From positions 1 through 42,626 of IMG/VR virus record IMGVR_UViG_3300043331_000549: a stretch of DNA of 42,626 nucleotides. One strand, given 5' to 3'. This document shows positions 37,474 through 42,626 of the stretch, piece by piece. The DNA comes from a virus. The position numbers and the translations under genes were made by a program. Below the pieces are notes generated by a model. That model did no database searches and was not told the origin of the DNA. It worked only from the letters and a program-made list of their open reading frames with translations. The stretch's first letter is position 1. Each line of letters starts with the position of its first letter.

Positions 37474-37649
37474 CCCTTCTCCTCCTCACTCGCCGTGCCG
37501 TTGTTAAGTTCCAGCTCTAATGCTTGCCAGATATCTAAGCCATGTTTGCCTAAGGTGTCGTTGTACCATCCGTGCAACATTCCGAAACGCCACCCACGCT
37601 CCTCGATATATGACCGAACGATTCTGATCACATCCTCTCTAGTGGTCAT
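37470..37649 (-). CDS. Small 'ERGW' protein (59 aa), paralogue of the 36592 gene
   Basis: The frame MTTREDVIRIVRSYIEERGW, then FGMLHGWYNDTLGKHGLDIW and QALELELNNGTASEEEKG fits between an ATGA at 37470-37473 and an ATGA at 37646-37649. Alignment with the 79-aa protein keeps ERGW/DQGW, G-K-H-G/G-E-H-G and I-W-x-A-L. It appears to be a tandem duplication with three genes in between. Confidence 0.6.
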   Translation of the reverse strand: MTTREDVIRIVRSYIEERGWRFGMLHGWYNDTLGKHGLDIWQALELELNNGTASEEEKG

Positions 37650-38119
37650 TGCTCCTCCTCGCTCGTCGTCAGTGCCAGCTCAAACAGCTCCAACAATCCG
37701 CCAAGCCCACAAACAATGTGATCGCACATCTTGGCCATCAGTTCCGGCTCGATAATGCCTAGTCCTAAGAGCATGATCGTCGTTTTGCCTTGGCCGCACG
37801 CCCACCCAAGCTCAAGGTGTGCAGATCGGCCGCATGGCTGGACCAACACGAACGTATCGGCCCACCGCATCGCTTCGAAGTCTGAGCGAAAACCAGCTAC
37901 TGCAATCGGGTGTTGAAGCGCTTGTATATACCGCTCGCCATCCCAAGATTGCCATCCTTCATCTATCTCTGACCAGTGGAAGCCATTGTCTCCGGCTCGC
38001 GGATTGCGAAAATCGTAAACCTCATGCCCCATACATCGCAGCGCCGTAACGACGGCTGGCTGAGCGAGATTCCGCCACGACGACGCCACGTAAATTTTTC
38101 TCATGCCTTTTAAGCTCAT
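37646..38119 (-). CDS. Nucleoside 2-deoxyribosyltransferase-like protein (157 aa)
   Basis: It begins MSLKGMRKIYVASSWRNLAQ. The motifs YVASSWRN near the start, ADTFVLVQPCGRSAHLELGW in the middle (with the Glu nucleophile position) and GKTTIMLL are typical of the nucleoside 2-deoxyribosyltransferase/DUF4406-like fold. Members swap bases on nucleosides or act in nucleotide-based signalling. Here it may alter the nucleotide pool or counter host nucleotide-based defence; that is speculation. ATGA ends couple it to both neighbours. Confidence 0.65.
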   Translation of the reverse strand: MSLKGMRKIYVASSWRNLAQPAVVTALRCMGHEVYDFRNPRAGDNGFHWSEIDEGWQSWDGERYIQALQHPIAVAGFRSDFEAMRWADTFVLVQPCGRSAHLELGWACGQGKTTIMLLGLGIIEPELMAKMCDHIVCGLGGLLELFELALTTSEEEQ

Positions 38120-38499
38120 CCCTCTCCCTCCTCGCTCGTCGGCGGCGGTGGCAGCTCAACGGGTGCGTAGTGTGTGACCTGCGGCGCGCTAGCATTTACG
38201 AGGCTGTGCCACTGGCCATGCTGCCGAAATCCGATCGACCAATCCATGTCAACCACGTTATGCCGAGGATCGAACACCATGTACGCAATGAGAACGGTAA
38301 CGCCATCCTCCGGCAGCCGCTCGCTGACCGGAATCCACGTGATGACCGATTGCAGCGAGGAGGGGGCACAGCCGGCACAAAGAGCTTCGACGTAACGCAC
38401 TGCGGTCATCGCGGCGTCGTCGCCTGCGGCTCGCTCTCGCAGCCAACGAACAAACGCCCGCAACGCCGCTCGTAGCTGCTCGCACTGCGGACAGGTCAC
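38116..38499 (-). CDS. DUF551-domain protein (127 aa)
   Basis: WIPVSERLPEDGVTVLIAYM and a C-terminal VTHYAPVELPPPP with HYAP-type end are the hallmark of DUF551, a small family common in phages and prophages. The N-terminus (MTCPQCEQLRAALRAFVRWL) adds a CxxC and a basic helix. It overlaps both neighbours. Function unknown. Confidence 0.75.
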   Translation of the reverse strand: MTCPQCEQLRAALRAFVRWLRERAAGDDAAMTAVRYVEALCAGCAPSSLQSVITWIPVSERLPEDGVTVLIAYMVFDPRHNVVDMDWSIGFRQHGQWHSLVNASAPQVTHYAPVELPPPPTSEEGEG

Positions 38500-40865
38500 G
38501 GCTGAAACTCCGGGTGAGCAGCAAAGAACGCCGCCCTTGCTGAATCGAATACCGTGCGATCGCGCGTGATCGTCACACCTGGCGGTGGCTCGTGCGGATA
38601 CTCGCCCTCGCCAAGCCAGACCAGCGTCACGTTCTCATACGTACCACGCGCGAACGCCATCGCCCGATTGCTCGAGCTACTATGCCGCGGCACCAGAAAC
38701 ACGGTGTTGCGGATCTCTACCTGGCCTGAGGCTTCGGGATCGTCGTTGTCCATTTTGAACAGCCGGCCGGTTCCCAGTCCGTCGGGATACGGATATCCGC
38801 CGCTGTGATTCTGATCCTCGTAATCTGAATGCCCTTGATACGGCTGCAGGATCAGCTCAATGACGCAGTTCTCGACCGTGAAGATAGCGTTCGGGTTGTC
38901 GTCGCCGCGCGCACTGTAGAACGTATGCCCCGTCAGATAGCTACTGCGGACCGCGCCAGAATGCACTTCGTCGTTCTCGATCATGTCGTCGACGACGCCG
39001 GACAAATAGGAATCCCGTACCGAGAAATAGACGTTGTCGCCACGGGGGTTGATCCCGTCGAACACGTTGTCCGCACGGAAGTTCTGAATCTCGAATTCGC
39101 CCCCTGCCTCGACGCGAATCGCGTCACCATCGGAGAGCGCTTTCCAGACGTGCCACGGCGCCTGATCGTGCGTTTCGTGCTCGACGCGGCCACCGCGAAT
39201 CACAAACCCTTTCGCACTGCCTTGGATCGAAACCGGAAACCGCTCATCACTATCGGATTCGTACTCGTCTTCGAGGTCCTCGCACTCCTCTTGGTCAGGC
39301 CATTCAAGCGGTGGCAGCTCATCACGGTGGAATAGCGTGTCTTCCATGCCGAGAAACAGCTTGCCGCTCAGATCAATTGTCTCGCCGTCATCCGGCGTCG
39401 GTGCGAACTTCTCATGAATCACCGTCAGCTCGTCGTCCGGTGGCGGTGGGATCTCCTCATCGGGCGGCGGCAATTCCTCGTCCGGGGGTGGCGGATCGTC
39501 GTCCGGTGGCGGCGGCGGATCATCCGGTGGCGGTGTCGGTGGCGTATAAGTTTCGCCTCGCGCTGCCTTGAGGAACGACAAGAGGATCGCACGGCTGACA
39601 CCTGGCTTGCCGCCGTTCCAGCCCGTTGTGCTGCACAGCGCGCGGGCGTCGGCCAGCAGTTGCCTGTGCTCCTGCGTGGCCGCTAGCGTCAGTTGATTGT
39701 TCTTTTGCGTGATCGTGCCAATTGGCTGCGTACCACCGCTGATCTTGATGCCACCGGCCCAGGTATACGCTTTCGTATCCTCCAGCGTGAAATTGCCCGT
39801 CGGCGACGACTTGTGGTCCACCCAGACAACGGCATCATTGGTTAGCGAAGTCTCATTGAGGATCGCGATATTGTTCAGGAACATGCCGTTCTTCAGACAC
39901 GTCGCCCACATAAAGATGCCACGCATGTTGCCGTTGCTGGTGTTGATGTCCGCCGAGCCGAGGGCCACGTTGCCAACGACGGTCGCCGGCACGAGGCCAT
40001 ACTTGCTAAAGTAGCCATCGCCACCGTAGGCCGGCTGCAAGCCGTTCGGGCAATCAATCAGCAGATTGTCCCGCAGGATGCCGCCGCACTTCACATGCAG
40101 CCCGTGGCTGCTTGGGTTGCTGCTGACGTTCTGGTGCACGACGACGTTCGTGGACGGCTGATTGATATACAAGTTGTGGTTGTGGAGGCTGCCGCCGCCT
40201 TCAGCCAGTGGCAGCGACCGCGATGCGCCCGGCTTCCAGCCGTTGTGCTCAAACCAGCAATGCTGGACCAACACCCCGGCGACGTTCCAGATGTAGGCCC
40301 CCTGGATCCGCTGGCCGGCGCCCCAATGGTCCCTCACAGTGCAGAACCGCATCTGCAGATTGGCCGCTGGTATCCCGGCCACACCTCCACTCAGCCGCTC
40401 GCCCTGGAAGTCCAACCATGTTTCGCAGCCCTCGAACAGGATGTCCCGATAGCGATCACCGCGGAACATCACCTCTCCCACGATCTTGCAGCCGACGAAC
40501 GCCACGCCCCTGCAGCCGGCCGCGTCGTCATGCATGGCGATGGCGAGATTCCCGTTGCCCGAAGTGCGGATTCGCAACGGATCGTCCGCCGGCCGGTTGA
40601 TCCCGTCGAGGCCACGCCGCGGAATCAGTAGCCCGCCGGCCGTAACCACGATCTCGTTGATCGTGCCCGCCTTGCCGGACGACAACGCTGCGACCAGTTC
40701 AGCGTTTGTGCTGACCGAGCGGCTGACCGCTGGCGTGAACAACGTGTAGCCTTGCGCGTCGACGCCCAGGCCGATGATGGGGAAATTGGGAAATGCCGGC
40801 GTCTGGCCGGCGACAGGTGCTAGGAGTAAAGCTAGGGTGAGCAGCCACGCGAGTGTCGGTTTCAT
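38496..40865 (-). CDS. Large secreted protein with two beta-helix domains
   Basis: 789 aa. Signal peptide MKPTLAWLLTLALLLAPVAG. Residues 55-420 are a right-handed beta-helix (repeated turns such as FEGCETWLDFQG, VVVHQNVSSNPSSHG, VVGNVALGSADINTS) of pectate-lyase type. A Pro/Asp/Glu linker of about 45 residues (437-480; PPPDDPPPPPDDDPPPPDEE) leads to a second beta-helix (VRDSYLSGVVDDMIENDEVH...). The signal peptide means export by the infected cell, unlike the tailspike. A polysaccharide-acting enzyme is plausible; the catalytic residues are not identifiable. Confidence 0.7.
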   Translation of the reverse strand: MKPTLAWLLTLALLLAPVAGQTPAFPNFPIIGLGVDAQGYTLFTPAVSRSVSTNAELVAALSSGKAGTINEIVVTAGGLLIPRRGLDGINRPADDPLRIRTSGNGNLAIAMHDDAAGCRGVAFVGCKIVGEVMFRGDRYRDILFEGCETWLDFQGERLSGGVAGIPAANLQMRFCTVRDHWGAGQRIQGAYIWNVAGVLVQHCWFEHNGWKPGASRSLPLAEGGGSLHNHNLYINQPSTNVVVHQNVSSNPSSHGLHVKCGGILRDNLLIDCPNGLQPAYGGDGYFSKYGLVPATVVGNVALGSADINTSNGNMRGIFMWATCLKNGMFLNNIAILNETSLTNDAVVWVDHKSSPTGNFTLEDTKAYTWAGGIKISGGTQPIGTITQKNNQLTLAATQEHRQLLADARALCSTTGWNGGKPGVSRAILLSFLKAARGETYTPPTPPPDDPPPPPDDDPPPPDEELPPPDEEIPPPPDDELTVIHEKFAPTPDDGETIDLSGKLFLGMEDTLFHRDELPPLEWPDQEECEDLEDEYESDSDERFPVSIQGSAKGFVIRGGRVEHETHDQAPWHVWKALSDGDAIRVEAGGEFEIQNFRADNVFDGINPRGDNVYFSVRDSYLSGVVDDMIENDEVHSGAVRSSYLTGHTFYSARGDDNPNAIFTVENCVIELILQPYQGHSDYEDQNHSGGYPYPDGLGTGRLFKMDNDDPEASGQVEIRNTVFLVPRHSSSSNRAMAFARGTYENVTLVWLGEGEYPHEPPPGVTITRDRTVFDSARAAFFAAHPEFQP

Positions 40866-40871
40866 ATCGTT

Positions 40872-41228
40872 TTACCTTTCCTTGCGATATGGTGAGACCG
40901 TGACCAGTGCACAACCACCGCGCACCGGATCGCAGCGCTCAATCGTGAGCCGAGAAATTTGATAGTCGTCCTGATAGACGCCGCCATGTTGGAGCGCGTC
41001 TAACAGTGCCTTGAGCACGTTATCGACATCGCGCCGAATGCGGTCTGGTGGGTGCAGTTGCACGTCGATCGCCACCAGTCCCGCCAACGGCTCGACTTGT
41101 TGCGACAGGCAGAGATAGCCGACACTTCGCCGGAACGACTTGCCCGCCGCAGAAATGAAGTATTGATTCCCTCGACGGCGCCAATACATATTCACCGTCG
41201 GCGGGTATGGCAGTTCAAGTTTCAACAT
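40872..41228 (-). CDS. rusA: RusA-like Holliday junction resolvase
   Basis: 118 aa. PYPPTVNMYWRRRGNQYFIS, DRIRRDVDNVLKALLDALQH with the R-D-x-D-N core, and VYQDDYQISRLTIER with the second acidic pair are the RusA signature (catalytic Asp residues). It resolves branched DNA, which fits the RecT gene 84 bases upstream. Length is normal. Confidence 0.85.
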   Translation of the reverse strand: MLKLELPYPPTVNMYWRRRGNQYFISAAGKSFRRSVGYLCLSQQVEPLAGLVAIDVQLHPPDRIRRDVDNVLKALLDALQHGGVYQDDYQISRLTIERCDPVRGGCALVTVSPYRKER

Positions 41229-41243
41229 CCGTGCCCAGCGTCC

Positions 41244-41315
41244 TTACTTGCGGAACTTTGCCAGCAGCTCTTGCAGCCGCTTGTAAAGCCAGTCCGTTAA
41301 TCCTTTCCAGTTCAT
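41244..41315 (-). CDS. Possible 23-aa amphipathic peptide between recT and rusA
   Basis: The ATG at 41315 overlaps the recT TGA (ATGA) and follows GAGGTAACGAA. It encodes MNWKGLTDWLYKRLQELLAK plus FRK. The residues would form an amphipathic basic helix. Context and ribosome site support translation; a protein function is unproven. Confidence 0.45.
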   Translation of the reverse strand: MNWKGLTDWLYKRLQELLAKFRK

Positions 41316-42328
41316 TTCGTTACCTCACTGCGAGCGTCGCGGATCTCCGCTCGTCGACGCTCTGCCATGTCTTTTGCATAGGCCCGATCGTCATCTGTTT
41401 GTGATTGTTCGACCGCCGCTTCCTCGAGCGCCGAGACCTCGCCGAGATTGACACAGTGTGCCAAGTGCTCGACGTAGCCCGCATCCGCGGCGCCGCCATA
41501 AACGAACACCGCCACATCGACATCGGTCGGTAGTTCGCTTGGCTCTGGCCGTTCCTGCGGTTCATCGGCCACCAGTGAGTCCAATTCACCTAAGGCTTGC
41601 TCGACGGTACGTGAGGACATGACCGTGCCTGTAACCGGATCATCCGCACGTGCCGCCACGAGGCGATCGGTGTCACTCATCGGCAGCCGTCCCCGGTTGA
41701 TCAGATCCCGTACGAGCGTCTTGATCGCCATGGCGTCCCAGGACGTCCGCCAGGGCGAGTCCTTCCCCTTCCAGCCGGGTGAATACTGTTCCTTGTGGGC
41801 GTCGACTTTCGAGGCCGTCCAAACGCTGCGCACGAGCCGTCCGCCGGTCAGTCGAAAAATCACATAAACGTGCGTCGCAGGACGCAAAGGACGGTCCTGA
41901 TCATCGGCCGGAACGTGTTCGATCCGTGGATCGTCGCCCAACTGATAACGGAAGGCGTCACCCTCGCGCACGACTTCCCCGTCCCAGCTCTCCAGTTGCC
42001 CTGTGCGGCGGACGAACTTGACGAGTCCCTTGTAGCCAGGGATCAAGGTTGCGTCGCGCCCGTAGGGAACGATGTACGCTTCCGAGCGGTGAGAGCCCAA
42101 TTCGAGTTCGTAGATCAATGCCTCGCGAATCGCGTGCATCAGCGACGACACCGAGCACCGCAGCAGCTTGTCACCGTCCTTGGCGAGCACGAGCATCATC
42201 TGTTGGTGAAACCGTTCGAACGACTGGCTGTGGTGCAGAAAGCGTGAGATTTGCGGTTCCTTCTCCCGCAGCTTCGCCGAGATCGTTTCGAGCGTACTTT
42301 TCTGAACGGCCGTTAATGCGTGTCCCAT
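41312..42328 (-). CDS. recT: RecT-type single-strand annealing protein
   Basis: 338 aa from ATG 42328, with GGAGGAG upstream. The RecT/Bet domain is clear: ISRFLHHSQSFERFHQQMML, LEMGSHRSEA-like ALIYELELGSHRSEAYIVPY with LIPGYKGLVKFVRRTG, and DSPWRTSWDAMAIKTLVRDL. The C-terminal 100 residues are acidic, low-complexity and end in a basic helix. It anneals single strands in phage recombination. A RecE-type exonuclease was not recognised nearby. Confidence 0.85.
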   Translation of the reverse strand: MGHALTAVQKSTLETISAKLREKEPQISRFLHHSQSFERFHQQMMLVLAKDGDKLLRCSVSSLMHAIREALIYELELGSHRSEAYIVPYGRDATLIPGYKGLVKFVRRTGQLESWDGEVVREGDAFRYQLGDDPRIEHVPADDQDRPLRPATHVYVIFRLTGGRLVRSVWTASKVDAHKEQYSPGWKGKDSPWRTSWDAMAIKTLVRDLINRGRLPMSDTDRLVAARADDPVTGTVMSSRTVEQALGELDSLVADEPQERPEPSELPTDVDVAVFVYGGAADAGYVEHLAHCVNLGEVSALEEAAVEQSQTDDDRAYAKDMAERRRAEIRDARSEVTK

Positions 42329-42576
42329 GAATTCTCCTCCGATAGAAATTGATCTAACTCGCGGCAGAACCGGTCTGCGAAACCGGCGAGCGAATGCCGC
42401 CATGCGGTCACGCAGTGCATCTCGATATTCGTGATCGCCCGTCCATCGACGGCCATGTCACGCACGTCATGCTCACGCAGCAGCCGCTCACCCGCGGTCA
42501 CGAAATCGTCCGCCTCGCGGCCCTGGAAACTCTGCCCCCCGACCGTGAAAACGTCCCGTGATTGCGCTGTCGTCAT
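42313..42576 (-). CDS. Hypothetical protein upstream of recT (87 aa)
   Basis: The ATG at 42576 has GGAGGG seven bases upstream and is preferred over a TTG at 42606. The protein begins MTTAQSRDVFTVGGQSFQGR and has ADDFVTAGERLLREHDVRDM, then CVTAWRHSLAGFADRFCREL. It overlaps recT by 16 bases, so coupling is likely. No family recognised. Its first 47 bases are duplicated at the window start. Confidence 0.5.
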   Translation of the reverse strand: MTTAQSRDVFTVGGQSFQGREADDFVTAGERLLREHDVRDMAVDGRAITNIEMHCVTAWRHSLAGFADRFCRELDQFLSEENSWDTH

Positions 42577-42626
42577 CCGCTCGCCCTCCAATCGCGTCGT
42601 CGTCAAATGTGATCCTGCCGTGTTCC
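42488..42626 (-). CDS. 3' part of the gene that crosses the circle junction
   Basis: The reading frame that starts at 348 continues here after closing the circle; in this end the frame reads ...GRFHGRGAE then FPGPRGGRFRDRG and stops with TGA at 42488. It overlaps the ATG at 42576 in another frame. See the 1-348 entry for the whole protein. Confidence 0.6.
   Translation of the reverse strand, partial: EHGRITFDDDAIGGRADDDSAITGRFHGRGAEFPGPRGGRFRDRG
42530..42626. repeat. Terminal direct repeat, right copy
   Basis: This is the right copy of the 97-base exact repeat; the left copy is 1-97. It closes the circle. Confidence 0.9.

Overview
The window looks like a complete genome of a temperate, siphovirus-type phage of a planctomycete. 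Its first and last 97 bases are identical, so the molecule closes to a circle of 42,529 bp, and one gene crosses the junction. The virus type comes from an HK97-like head and tail module: small and large terminase, portal, prohead protease, major capsid, gp6-like connector, head-tail adaptor, gp10-like protein, tail tube, a frameshifted pair of tail assembly chaperones and a tape measure. The planctomycete host is an inference. It rests on a secreted protein with the LE.RRL.A-type N-terminus and C-terminal dockerin repeats that are common in planctomycete exported proteins, and on high G+C.

Layout. Only three genes lie on the plus strand: a tyrosine integrase (4473-5318), a small helix-turn-helix protein (5395-5607) and the dockerin protein (5611-6888). 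Everything else is on the minus strand and is transcribed from high to low coordinates. A consensus-like promoter at 3533-3560 points into a long early block that runs 3450 -> 1, through the circle junction, and then 42576 -> 34255. This block holds a ParB/MT-A70 methyltransferase fusion, RecT annealing protein, RusA resolvase, a large secreted two-part beta-helix protein, a DUF551 protein, a nucleoside deoxyribosyltransferase-like protein, many small zinc-ribbon proteins, a replication initiator that carries iteron-like repeats inside its own gene (a lambda-like origin candidate), and CsrA.

The late block runs 34085 -> 6885. It opens with a helix-turn-helix protein and a group of exported or membrane proteins. 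That group includes a papain-like cysteine peptidase interrupted by an intein exactly at its catalytic cysteine. Then come HNH nuclease, terminase, portal, capsid, connector, decoration and lectin-like, tail, and beta-helix tailspike genes. Most genes abut or overlap (ATGA, TAATG), which suggests translational coupling. Several genes of 22-59 codons fill the remaining gaps.

The lysogeny control region (about 3.0-5.4 kb) is rich in non-coding signals: the 3' half of a tRNA-Ala-like gene next to the integrase (likely attP), two related structured elements with GNRA loops and a covarying stem, a pair of palindromic operators overlapping a plus-strand promoter, and a 17-nt motif shared between the early promoter start region and one of the structured elements.

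The most interesting candidates are the protease whose active site is rebuilt only by protein splicing, the paired structured elements (possibly linked to the phage CsrA), and the initiator-embedded origin. All functional calls come from reading the sequence; no database search was run.
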